The translations under genes and the position numbers were made by a program. 64,000 bases of DNA from the NCBI GenBank assembly GCA_018365455.1, contig JAGZJZ010000029.1, positions 11,075 through 75,074 on the forward strand, given 5' to 3'. Source of the stretch: Clostridiales bacterium (GTDB taxonomy: Bacteria > Bacillota > Clostridia > Lachnospirales > Lachnospiraceae). Of this stretch, positions 44,360-55,200 are shown in pieces (position 1 is the first letter of the stretch; each line of letters begins with the position of its first letter). The notes below the pieces were generated by a model. It was not told the origin of the DNA. It ran no database searches and was given only the letters and a program-made list of their open reading frames with translations.

Positions 44360-47300
44360 ATGAGGAAAAAGTTGTATGCGAAACAAATGGTAGCGGCTTC
44401 ACTGGCCGCTGCGATGGTTGTTACCAGTATTCCCGTAAATGTAATGGCTGAAGAAATGCCGGACAGTACGGAAAAGAAGATGATTGCCAATTTCACCTTC
44501 GATGGTGAGGCGCCCTTATCAGGAGAAGGAGCCACGGCAGTTCTTATGCGGGATTATTCACTGGTTGATATGGAAAACGGGGGAAGAGCGTTAAGACTTG
44601 CTTCATCAACCAAAGACTGGCTGAATGTAACTAAACAAGACGGAACCCCTTTACTGGCAGGGAAAGAGAATATTACCATTTCCTATGACAGCTTGGACGA
44701 TGCGGATTCGGCAAACAGGGGCTGGGCTTTTTTTGCTGCACCGAATACTAATGAGCAAAAATACCAGCAGGAACATTATCTGGGCATAATGGACAAACAG
44801 ACAGGCCTTGGAGTGGAACGTTATAATAATAACGGCAAGAGACCGGGTAATAATATGTCTTCAGCATCTTCCTCTGATTGGAAGCATATTGACCTGGTGG
44901 TAACGGAGACGGAAACCATACTCTATGTAAATGGTGTGGAAACCGCAAGGCAGGTGAGTACCTACAAGCTTTCTGATATATTGGGAACAGAAGGCGGAGT
45001 GATACAGATTGGAAAAGGCAACTGGGAAAAAGGGGAATACTACAGTGGACTGCTGGATAACTTTAAAATCTATGATGGTGCGCTGACAGAGGAACAGATT
45101 GCAGATACGTCCAAAGCAGCCGATGTGGGACTTTTAGCAGATTTCACATTTGATGACTATGAAACCGGATTTACCGGGGGTGAGGCTTCTGCAGCAGGAG
45201 CACTGTTTACAGATCATGGAAGTGAATCACAGGATATGGCACTGAGTCTGGATGGAGGCAGAAGCCGAAGCTGGCTGAGTATTACACAGGATGATGATAC
45301 CTCCCTGTTAAAGGGACTGGAGGAGGTTACCATTTCCTATGACAGCAAGGCTGGGACAACCGGAAACGGATGGGCTGTATTCGCCGCTCAAAGCGGGGAT
45401 GCGCAGACTCCAAACTATGAAAAGTATCTTGGTGTTATTGATAAAACGGACAGCATGAAGATCGAACGTTTTTATAATGAAGGAACCAGACCGGGCAATG
45501 ACGTTCTGGGCACCTCTTCAGCAGAGTGGAAGCATGTGGATCTGGTTATTCAGGAAAATGCCACGACCCTCTACGTGGATGGTGTTAAAAGTGAAAATAC
45601 CAGCTCCTATAAGCTATCCGATATATTAGGAGCAGATGGCGGAGTACTACAGGTTGGAAAAGCAAACTGGGGCAGCGGAGAATACTTCGGAGGTCAGATC
45701 GATAATATCCAGATTTACAATTATGCCAGAACCGAAGACGAGATCAAGGACCAGGTAACGGTTATTTACAAGGCAGGCAGCAATGGTACTCTTCAGGGAG
45801 TGACAGAAGAGAAGATCCCAAGAGGCGGCAGCACGTCCGGTGTGGAGGCCGTTGCAGACGAGGGATACCATTTTAAACAGTGGAGTGATGGCATTACCGA
45901 CGCGGTGAGAAAAGACGAAAATGTAACCGAAAGTTTTGAAGTAACTGCCATGTTTGAAAAGGATGAGGAGATAGCAGATGAGAATCTAATTGCCGCCTTT
46001 ACCTTTGATGACGAAGAAAACGGATTTGCAGGAGCAGGAGCGAAAGCGACGGTAAATGGAACTCCGATACTGGAAGACAGCTATGATAATGCCGGGAAGG
46101 CAATGTCCATAAGCAGTGCCAACTGGTTCAGCATTGCAAAAGAGGATGAAACACCTCTCTTAAAAGGACTGGATGAGATTACTATATCCTATGACAGTAA
46201 AGCATCCGGCGGCGGAAACGGATGGGCATTTTATGCAGCACCAAACCTGAATGCCCAGGTAGGAACGCCTGCAAATGAACGATATCTTGGAATTATGGAT
46301 AAAGCTTCAGGTCTTACGGTAGAGCGTTATAACAATACCGGAAAGAGACCTGGAAATAATATTTCCGCCGGATCATCCGACCAATGGAAGCATGTGGATC
46401 TGGTTGTTACAGAAAGTACTTCTACCCTCTATGTAAATGGAGAAAAAGTGGGAGATCAGACCAGTACTTATAAGCTGAGCGATATCCTGGGCGAAAGCGG
46501 CGGAATTATTCAGATCGGTAAGGCGAACTGGGGCAGCGGAGAATATTATCAGGGACTCATTGATAATGTCAAGATTTACAATACGGCAAAATCCTCCGAA
46601 TATATCAAAGAACATACCACAATTAAAAATCCGGAACCAGTTAAGCCTGTTGCACCGGATGTAGTGGAAGACGGCGGTTTACTGGTGCAGTACGATATGA
46701 GTGTAATCGAAGACGGGAAGCTGAAGGACGTCAGCGGGCTTGGAAATGATGCAAATGCAGTTGGCATGACACAGGAAAATATTCTGGTAGTGGAAGACGT
46801 TCCGGCGCTGAACTTTACAGGTAATAAAAGCCAGTACATAGAGCTTCCCATGATGGAAGGTGTCATGGATGAGGAATTTACCATTGAGACGACAGTCAGT
46901 TCTTTAAGTGGTGCATATCACTGGCTCTGGTGCCTTGGTTCTAAGGTAAAAGGAACCGGCAACAATTATCTCTATGTAGATCCCTGCTATAGTAATGGTT
47001 ATGTTAGGGGAGGAATCAAAGGAGAAACAGAGGAACGGATCTTTGGCGGCTGCCATAGTCTTCCAAAAGACGGCTCCTATGGAACAATTACGATTACTTA
47101 TAAGGATAAAGTCCTGTCCTATTATCTGGATGGAGCAATTATCACAACTTTTAAATTTGATACCAGTGTAAAGGAAATACTGGAAAATGGAACAGAAAAT
47201 AACATCATGGGTTATATCGGACGTTCTCTCTGGTCAGCAGATCCTGGTTTGAAAGCCAAAGTAGCAGACTTTAAAATCTATGATAAGGCACTGACAGAGG

Positions 47301-50300
47301 AACAGATCTCAGGAACAGCCAGCCGCGACGACAGCGCAAAAGTAGCGGCAGCCAAAGAAGCATTGAATATTCCAAATGCAGACGATGTACGCGGCAATAT
47401 TACACTTCAGGATGAGCTGGAAGGTGCGGTGATTACATGGAGCAGCAGCATGGAAGATGTAATTACTTCGAAAGAACAGAGCCAGGGCGATACCGTTACG
47501 CCTGCCGGTGTAGTTACCAGAGGGGGCGAAGACCAGAAGGTTACACTGACAGCACAGATCACAAGCGGTAACGAGACGGATAGCAAAACATTCGAGCTGA
47601 CTGTAAAAAAATCTGTGGAGCAGGATCCCTATGTGGCATATTTGTTTGGCAGTTTTACCGGAACAGAGGGCAAAGATTCCGATGAGCAGATTTATTTTGC
47701 ATCCAGCAAGGATGGATATTTCTATAAGGATTTAAATGATTGTAAACCGATATTAACAAGTACAGTAGGTGAAAAGGGAGTCCGTGATCCGTTTATAATG
47801 CGTTCCGCAGAAGGAGACAGGTTCTACATGCTGGCAACGGATTTAAGTATTTACCACCGAGGAGGCTGGGGCGCAGCAATGGCTACTACCACCGGAAGCC
47901 GGGATTTAATTATCTGGGAATCTACCGACCTGGTAAACTGGTCAGAACCACGTGCAGTCACCGTATCTTCTCCAACAGGAGGATGTGCATGGGCACCGGA
48001 AGCCATTTATGACGAGACAACAGGCGAATATGTAGTATACTGGGCAACCAATGATATGACAGATGACATCGGGGACGGCGTTCTTCAGATTTATTATGCG
48101 AAGACCAGAGACTTTGTCACGTTCACGGAAGCAGAAGAATATATCACACGTGGCGCAGGTCAGTCCATTATTGATACCACCATGATTAAAGGCAATGACG
48201 GTTATTATTACCGTGCATCTGCAGACGGACAGATCACACTGGAAAGAAGTACTTCAATCTTTGGTAACTGGGAAGTTGTAACGAATCTGAACAGCCTTGG
48301 TTTAGGCGGAGATATGACCGGCAGAAAACTGGAAGGTCCTGAGCTGTTTAAATTTAATGACGGCACAACCTTTGGCTTGTATACTGACCAGTTTGCAGAA
48401 GGAAAGGGATATCTTCCGGTCATCACTTCCGATTTAAGTGATACAACCGGAAAGGCATGGAAGAAATTAGCGTCGGATGAGTATTCTTTTGATACCCTGA
48501 AAAAACGCCATGGAACCATCCTGAATCTGACCCAGAAAGAGTATGATGCAGTCATGAAGGCATACGGGAAACCAGAAGCTGAGGATGACGAAGATGCAGC
48601 AGTAACAGAACCATTTGCATATTATCCGCTGACCAATGATTTAAAAGACGGTACAGAAAATGGATTTGACGGTACGCTCACAGGCGAGGCTGAATTTGCT
48701 GTTAAAGATAAAGGGGGTATTGTATTCCCGGCTGGAACGGCAACTGCAGGTAAAAACTATGTGAAGCTGGATGACGGCATTCTTACAAAACTGCAGGATG
48801 CAAAAGAATTAACCGTTTCGGCATGGGTTCGTAATGATGTAACCAATACGAACTCCAATGACCGCTCTACTGTATTTGCTTTTGGAAGCGATGAGAAAAA
48901 CGGATATGCGTTCTCCACGCTGAACTGGGCAAGTGCCAGAACAACATTTATGCTAAACGGCAAAGAAGCCGGAGGGGCATGGGGAGACAAAGATAGCACC
49001 AGTATTCTGGGGGATACGCCGGGAAATCAAAAATCACCTCTTGGATCCTGGTATCAGATTGCTATGACAATCCGGGATGTAACCGGTGCAGATGGAACAC
49101 CTGCAACAACACTGAAGTACTACATGAATGGAGAATTGTTATGTACGGCAACGACACCTGCATCCATCTCCAGTCTGGGAACACTTACCTATGCTTATAT
49201 TGGAACCGGAAATAACGATTCCTATAAAGATTTCCAGGGCGGAATCCGGGAAGTAAAATTCGTGGAATCGATATTGTCCGGAAAGCAGATAAAAGAAAGA
49301 TATGAGCAGGAAGATGCAAAATACCAGAAAACGGATGCTGAGATTGTAGCAGAAGTAAAAGAATCTCTGACCATTCCAAATGCGGATGCGGTACTTGGCA
49401 ATGTTACGCTGCCGACAGAAAAGGATGGCACCAAAATCAGCTGGACAAGTTCGGATGAGCAGACAGTCAGTGCAAAAGAAACAGTAAATGAAAACTATGA
49501 CAATACCCCGGCAGGTGTGGTTACCAGGGGGGAAAAAGATAAAAACGTCGTTCTGACGGCTGTGATCTCCAAAGGAGAAGCACAGGATACAAAGGAAATT
49601 ACCGTAACCGTAAAGGCAAAATCCAATATAACAGAAGATGATTTTGAAGCTTATGTATTTGCTTATTTTAAGGGCGAGGGATCTCCAACAGGTGAACAGA
49701 TCTACTTTGCTACCAGTGAAGACGGTCTGCACTGGAAGGACATGAATGATGGGGAACCAGTGCTCAAATCGGAACTGGGAGAAAAAGGACTTCGTGATCC
49801 ATTTATTATCCGTTCACCGGAAGGAGACAAATTCTATCTGATTGCAACCGATCTGAAGATTAACGGCGGCAATGGCTGGGGAGCTGCACAGAATTCCGGA
49901 AGCCAGAGCATAATGGTTTGGGAATCAACGGATATGGTGAATTGGTCCAATCAGCGTATGGCAAAGGTTGCATTGGATGATGCAGGCTGCACCTGGGCAC
50001 CGGAAGCTTTTTATGATGAGAAGACGGGAGAATATATCGTATTCTGGGCATCCAAGACCAGCGCAGATAACTATGGGGTACAGAGAGTGTACTACAGCAA
50101 GACCAGAGACTTCTACAGCTTTACAGAACCGGAGCTGTGGATAGAGCTTGAGAATACCGAAGGAAATGCAATCAGCGTTATTGACACATCCGTGATCTCC
50201 GTCATGGAAAATGATAAGAAGGTATACTACCGTTTCTCCAAAAATGAAGCCGGAGAAGATCATGATGTAAAGGGCGGCAACGGAAAATATACAATCGTCG

Positions 50301-52102
50301 AAAAGAGTGACTCCTTACTGGGCGGCTGGACAGAAGTAACCTCTTTAAAAGACCAGCGGTATGTAGAAGGCGGAACCTGTTTTAAATTCAATGGAGAGGA
50401 CAAGTGGTGCCTGCTTCTGGATGACTTTGGGGGAGTGGGATATTACCCCATGATTACAACGGATCTTGGCAGCGGAGAGTTTACCAGACTGGATAGCAGC
50501 AAGTATTCCTTCCCGTCCACTATGCGCCATGGTACCGTTATGTCGCTGACACGTCAGGAGTACGATGCTATTCAGAAAAAGTGGAACGATGAAGCAGCAG
50601 AAAACACGGAACCGGAAGAAGAAAATGCAGTACTGAAATACAGCTTTGAGGATGTTACCGGCAGCGATATTATAAAAGATGATTCCGGAAAAGGCCGTGA
50701 CGGCAAGATCTATGGAAATGCCGCTTATGTAGAGGACCAGGAAAAAGGAAACGTCCTGTATCTAAGTGGTACCAAAGGAACCTATGCAGAACTGCCTCAG
50801 GGATTCTTTGACGGCAGAAATAAGATGACCATTTCCATGGATGTAAAAGCGGAAATGGTAGACGGAAGTTACTTTACATTTGGAATTGGTAAGAACAGTA
50901 ACCGATATCTTTTCTTAAAAACACAGAATACGCAGTCCAGAGTATCGCTGACAACCGGATCTTATGGTTCGGAACAAACCGCAAGCGGAACAACATCTGC
51001 CATCAAAGGCAAGTGGATGAATATTACCATGGTGGTAACACCGGAAAAAATTACAATCTACAAAGATGGAAAGCTATTAGGTGAAAAGAAAGTCACGGTT
51101 AAGATGACGGAGCTGGGTACTAACCTGTTTGCTTATCTGGGCAAGTCATTTTATAGTGGAGACAATTATTTCAAAGGATACTTTGATAACATTGAAGTAT
51201 ACAACCGCGCAATGGAAGCAAAAGAAGTTGCGGACAAGTATGGGGCAAAACCGGAAACAGAGAAATTTACCATTACTTATATAGCAGGCGAACATGGCAA
51301 AATTACAGGTACCGCTTCTCAGACACTGGAAAAAGGAACCCTGGGAACCAAAGTTGAAGCTGTGGCTGATCCGGGATATGAATTCAGTAAATGGAGTGAC
51401 GGCAGCACTCAGGCGGCACGTACCGATCTGGCTGAAAAAGATGTTACATATACGGCATACTTTGAAAAAACTCAGGTAACACCGCCTACCGATGAACCGG
51501 AGACAGAAACGCCGCCGACTGAAAAGCCGTCTGAGCCATCTACGGAAAAACCATCACAGCCATCCACAGAAAAGCCATCACAGCCATCTACGGAAAAGCC
51601 GGCAAAACCTGTGGCAAAGAGTGTAAAGATCAACAAAAAGAAAATAACAATCGGGCTGAAAGAAAAAGTAACCTTAAAAGCTACCGTATATCCAAAAGGA
51701 GCTTCCCAGAAAGTAACCTGGTCCTCCAGCAAGAAATCAGTAGTAAAAGTAAACAGTAAGGGTCAGATTGAAGGAAAGAAAACAGGAAAAGCAACGATAA
51801 CGGTTAAAACAGCGAACAAGAAAACTTACAAGTGTACGGTAACAGTTCGTAAAGCTCCAAGTAAAATTTCTTTGAATACTTACAAAAAGAAATTAAAAGC
51901 AGGAAAGAGTTTCCAGATAAAAGTAAACCTTCCATCCAAGACGGCAAGCTACAAGATCCGGTACTCTTCCAACAGAAAATCCGTTGCAGCTGTTTCTTCC
52001 AGCGGTAAGATTACAGCCAAGAAAAAAGGAACAGCAACCATTACAGTAAAAGCATTTAACGGAAAGTATAAGACAATAAAAATCCAGGTAGTAAAAAAAT
52101 AA
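44360..52102 (+). CDS. Giant secreted multidomain protein with two GH43 domains
   Basis: A 2580-residue secreted protein. In order there is a signal peptide (to about 32), LamG-like domains (about 42-250, 257-465, 542-750, 772-985) with an InlB-type repeat at 467-535. Then come an atrophied Ig-like domain (about 993-1087), GH43 domain A (1088-1403), a LamG (1416-1647), an Ig-like domain (1654-1753), GH43 domain B (1760-2070), a LamG (2090-2291), an InlB-type repeat, a Pro/Thr linker (EKPSQPSTEKP) and two basic Ig-like Big2 domains. Both GH43 domains keep the base Asp (RDPFI) and acid Glu (WAPEA). The probable targets are arabinose- or xylose-containing glycans. There is no LPxTG motif. The start has AAAAGGAG; an in-frame ATG 30 bases earlier is inside the palindrome. 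Confidence 0.9.
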   Translation: MRKKLYAKQMVAASLAAAMVVTSIPVNVMAEEMPDSTEKKMIANFTFDGEAPLSGEGATAVLMRDYSLVDMENGGRALRLASSTKDWLNVTKQDGTPLLAGKENITISYDSLDDADSANRGWAFFAAPNTNEQKYQQEHYLGIMDKQTGLGVERYNNNGKRPGNNMSSASSSDWKHIDLVVTETETILYVNGVETARQVSTYKLSDILGTEGGVIQIGKGNWEKGEYYSGLLDNFKIYDGALTEEQIADTSKAADVGLLADFTFDDYETGFTGGEASAAGALFTDHGSESQDMALSLDGGRSRSWLSITQDDDTSLLKGLEEVTISYDSKAGTTGNGWAVFAAQSGDAQTPNYEKYLGVIDKTDSMKIERFYNEGTRPGNDVLGTSSAEWKHVDLVIQENATTLYVDGVKSENTSSYKLSDILGADGGVLQVGKANWGSGEYFGGQIDNIQIYNYARTEDEIKDQVTVIYKAGSNGTLQGVTEEKIPRGGSTSGVEAVADEGYHFKQWSDGITDAVRKDENVTESFEVTAMFEKDEEIADENLIAAFTFDDEENGFAGAGAKATVNGTPILEDSYDNAGKAMSISSANWFSIAKEDETPLLKGLDEITISYDSKASGGGNGWAFYAAPNLNAQVGTPANERYLGIMDKASGLTVERYNNTGKRPGNNISAGSSDQWKHVDLVVTESTSTLYVNGEKVGDQTSTYKLSDILGESGGIIQIGKANWGSGEYYQGLIDNVKIYNTAKSSEYIKEHTTIKNPEPVKPVAPDVVEDGGLLVQYDMSVIEDGKLKDVSGLGNDANAVGMTQENILVVEDVPALNFTGNKSQYIELPMMEGVMDEEFTIETTVSSLSGAYHWLWCLGSKVKGTGNNYLYVDPCYSNGYVRGGIKGETEERIFGGCHSLPKDGSYGTITITYKDKVLSYYLDGAIITTFKFDTSVKEILENGTENNIMGYIGRSLWSADPGLKAKVADFKIYDKALTEEQISGTASRDDSAKVAAAKEALNIPNADDVRGNITLQDELEGAVITWSSSMEDVITSKEQSQGDTVTPAGVVTRGGEDQKVTLTAQITSGNETDSKTFELTVKKSVEQDPYVAYLFGSFTGTEGKDSDEQIYFASSKDGYFYKDLNDCKPILTSTVGEKGVRDPFIMRSAEGDRFYMLATDLSIYHRGGWGAAMATTTGSRDLIIWESTDLVNWSEPRAVTVSSPTGGCAWAPEAIYDETTGEYVVYWATNDMTDDIGDGVLQIYYAKTRDFVTFTEAEEYITRGAGQSIIDTTMIKGNDGYYYRASADGQITLERSTSIFGNWEVVTNLNSLGLGGDMTGRKLEGPELFKFNDGTTFGLYTDQFAEGKGYLPVITSDLSDTTGKAWKKLASDEYSFDTLKKRHGTILNLTQKEYDAVMKAYGKPEAEDDEDAAVTEPFAYYPLTNDLKDGTENGFDGTLTGEAEFAVKDKGGIVFPAGTATAGKNYVKLDDGILTKLQDAKELTVSAWVRNDVTNTNSNDRSTVFAFGSDEKNGYAFSTLNWASARTTFMLNGKEAGGAWGDKDSTSILGDTPGNQKSPLGSWYQIAMTIRDVTGADGTPATTLKYYMNGELLCTATTPASISSLGTLTYAYIGTGNNDSYKDFQGGIREVKFVESILSGKQIKERYEQEDAKYQKTDAEIVAEVKESLTIPNADAVLGNVTLPTEKDGTKISWTSSDEQTVSAKETVNENYDNTPAGVVTRGEKDKNVVLTAVISKGEAQDTKEITVTVKAKSNITEDDFEAYVFAYFKGEGSPTGEQIYFATSEDGLHWKDMNDGEPVLKSELGEKGLRDPFIIRSPEGDKFYLIATDLKINGGNGWGAAQNSGSQSIMVWESTDMVNWSNQRMAKVALDDAGCTWAPEAFYDEKTGEYIVFWASKTSADNYGVQRVYYSKTRDFYSFTEPELWIELENTEGNAISVIDTSVISVMENDKKVYYRFSKNEAGEDHDVKGGNGKYTIVEKSDSLLGGWTEVTSLKDQRYVEGGTCFKFNGEDKWCLLLDDFGGVGYYPMITTDLGSGEFTRLDSSKYSFPSTMRHGTVMSLTRQEYDAIQKKWNDEAAENTEPEEENAVLKYSFEDVTGSDIIKDDSGKGRDGKIYGNAAYVEDQEKGNVLYLSGTKGTYAELPQGFFDGRNKMTISMDVKAEMVDGSYFTFGIGKNSNRYLFLKTQNTQSRVSLTTGSYGSEQTASGTTSAIKGKWMNITMVVTPEKITIYKDGKLLGEKKVTVKMTELGTNLFAYLGKSFYSGDNYFKGYFDNIEVYNRAMEAKEVADKYGAKPETEKFTITYIAGEHGKITGTASQTLEKGTLGTKVEAVADPGYEFSKWSDGSTQAARTDLAEKDVTYTAYFEKTQVTPPTDEPETETPPTEKPSEPSTEKPSQPSTEKPSQPSTEKPAKPVAKSVKINKKKITIGLKEKVTLKATVYPKGASQKVTWSSSKKSVVKVNSKGQIEGKKTGKATITVKTANKKTYKCTVTVRKAPSKISLNTYKKKLKAGKSFQIKVNLPSKTASYKIRYSSNRKSVAAVSSSGKITAKKKGTATITVKAFNGKYKTIKIQVVKK

Positions 52103-52125
52103 GAGACAGGTAAAAGCAGCGATGA

Positions 52126-52161
52126 CAGAATCCATAGCCGATGTAAAGGCTGTGGATTCTG
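52126..52161. repeat. Intergenic hairpin between the two GH43 genes
   Basis: CAGAATCCATAGCC pairs with GGCTGTGGATTCTG around an 8-base loop. No clear T-run follows, so it is a weak terminator or RNA-stability element in the 139-base gap. Confidence 0.55.
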
Positions 52162-52241
52162 TTGGATGCACAGCTTGTAAAAAGTGTCCAAACAGGATCA
52201 GGCAATAGCATTTTATAGATAGAAAAAGGAGGATAAGGTTA

Positions 52242-55200
52242 ATGAAAAACAAAATGTTGAAAAAGATTTTGGCAGTAGTGACCGCAGCTGCTGTGGCGGC
52301 GACACCCATGTCAGGCACTGCATTCGCCAGTGAAAATGTCACGGTAATGTCAGAGGCAGAGCAGCAGGATCGTGAACCGGTTAAGGGAGCATCTGTGGAA
52401 GAAACTATGGAAACGGAAGCTCACGTTCTGAACAATACGGAGGAGCCGGAACAGTCAGAAGCGGCCATTCAGGAGGATAATGTACAGGATGCAGAGAAAG
52501 AAATGATGGAGCAGTCCGACAACTTGAAGCAGTCTGGAAATCTGTTACAGTCCGCAGATGATCAAACGGCCGGTGAAATTTCTTCTACCTCAATTTGTAC
52601 CTATGATTTTAAAGATTATAAGCTGTCTAATGATGGAAAAGCTCTTGAATGCGAAGATCAGAAACTCATTCTGGAAACAGTAGGAAGCGGAAAGAAACCA
52701 TCGTTGGTAAATGACGTGTACCGGGGTCAGGTGCTTCAATTAAATGAGGCAGACTATAATAATCGGGGATATGCACTTCTTCCTGGAAATCCATTTGCAG
52801 GGAGGGATATAAAAAACGGTCTGACCCTTAATTTCTGGACGAAGACCACAGGAAAAGCAGGCGGGGACCGATGTCTCATAGATTTCGAAGTGGCGCCCTC
52901 TACCGGAAAAAGAGCAGGAACCTTTGCAGTAAATCAGATGATGGTTTACTGGAACACCACAGATCAGAATACCTATTTTACGGATTTTTCAATTTCCAGC
53001 CTGGGATTAGACCAGAAGGATGCCTGGAAGATGGTTACTATGACGGTAACAGAATCCGGAATCACTTTTTATAGCGACGGTGTGAAAAAGCAGCATACCA
53101 TTACCTCAGGTACCGAGAGATATGAGCAGATGATCAGTGATCTGACAGGCGGTCTTGCAGAAAATCCATCTGCAACCAATGTGCGCCTGGGTGCCAGCCT
53201 TGCGACCTATTGGAAATGTGCCGGTGCTATGCTGGATGATGTTTCCTTCTATGAAAAAGCACTTTCAGATGAAGAGATTGCCGAATTATATCAGGAAACA
53301 ATGGTTCCGATTCCTCTGGAACGGGTAACGATTACCGGCAAAAATGCGGTGGATGAGGATAAGAGCATCCGTCTGGGCGTTACACTGGAACCGGCATCTA
53401 CAAATGTAGACAAAACAGTTACCTGGGTATCAGATAAACCGGAGGTGCTTACGGTAGACGAAAAGGGAACGGCAAAAGGAATTTCCGAAGGAACGGCACA
53501 TGTAACTGCCATTGTTAGCGGTGTGGAATCAGAATCTTTTGAAATTACTGTAAGGGGAGTAGAATCCATCCGGGAACTGCAGGAAGGATATTATGCAGCG
53601 GTATATTCCACTTCCACAGACTTTTATGCATCAGCTTCTAATGTAGCCCAGGAAACCCGCAGTGTCTACATGGCTGTCAGCAAAGATGGGAAAAACTTTG
53701 AGGTGCTGAACAATGGAGGCGCCGTGATTTTCTCCAAGAATACCAGTGGTACGCTTCAGATTACCGATCCCCGTATCTTTAAGACGGAGGAAGGATTTAC
53801 CGTAGCAGCTCCGGATGCAACATCATCCAAGGGGATCCACCTGTTTAACTCCCGGGATGGAGTAAATTATTATGATGATATCATGGTATCGGAAACGGAA
53901 TTAAGTGCGCTTCCATTAAAACGGTCTAATTTTACATTATTGCTCAACGGAGAAAATATATTAGAGACAGACGAGCAGATAACCCTTGGCAATGCGGTAT
54001 CCCTTACAGCCGAAGAATACCAGAATATTGTAAATAAACTGGGAACCGTTGTGAATAATGGACTGGAATCCCTCACCGGCTTAAATGTAGATGCGCAGCA
54101 GGGACTGACGGAACAGGAGCTGGAAAAACAGTATCCAAGTGTAAATGCACTTTATACAGACGGATCCCGCCAGGAATTCAGTATTGACTGGGAAGGAGCG
54201 CTCCAGGGCATCAATCTATCCCAGCCGGGAGAATATACTATAACCGGTAAAGTTGAACAGACCCAGTATATAAATAAATTAAAAGAATTAAATGGAAGCA
54301 GTCTTCCGGAAGATGATCCCGAAAATGCAAATCCGGATGATCCGGACAACTATAATGAAGAAGCCGGAACAGTATACTACGATGAGACAAAATTTGTAGA
54401 GGGTATGGCAGATCCCTGCATTTACTGGGACGAACAGAGTGGATATTATTATATGACAGGTTCCTATTTTCCCGAGGACGGGGATCAGATTGATGGATCT
54501 GACCAGCTGGAACAGTATGACCGCGTAGTATTAAGACGTGCGAAAACGCTGGAGGGCCTCCAGGACAGAAGTACGCAGGTTACCGTCTGGAAAGCTGGAA
54601 ACCAGGGCTTCTATGACGGAGAAAACTATGCTTCCAGAGGATACCGTTACATCTGGGCACCTGAAATACACAGAGTGGGCGATAACTGGGTAATCTATTT
54701 TACAGAAAGCCACAGCAGTAATGTATTTGATATCTATTGTCATGCACTGGTACTTCCCGGTGACAAGGATCCTTATGAGACTGCATTACAGTCATCCGGA
54801 CAGTCATCCCAATGGACAGATTATAAACTGAGTGTAACTTCCCAGGTATCGGACAATCCATTTAGCAGATCTTTCTGCCTGGATATGACATATTTTAAGG
54901 ATGAAGTGAACGGACAGTCCTATGTCATCTGGGCAGGTAAACCTACCGCAGCTTACCAGGGTTCCAGTACCGACTTATTTATTGCAAGCGTGGATGAACA
55001 GCAGCCATGGCTTGTGACTTCTGAACCAACCCGTATTACCTGCTCCGACTACGGATGGGAACGAATCCGTTACTGTGTAAATGAGGGTGCAACGGTACTG
55101 CAGAAAGACGGCAATATCTTTATGTGCTACTCAGCATCTGGAACCGGTTCAGAATATGCAATTGGTATGTGCAGTGCAAAGGGAGGATCAGATTTGCTGG

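Noticed and set aside
51540..51610. Short-period repeat resembling a CRISPR-like array
   Set aside because: It encodes the Pro/Thr/Ser linker (EKPSQPST units) of the GH43 protein in frame; the units are too short and there are no spacers.
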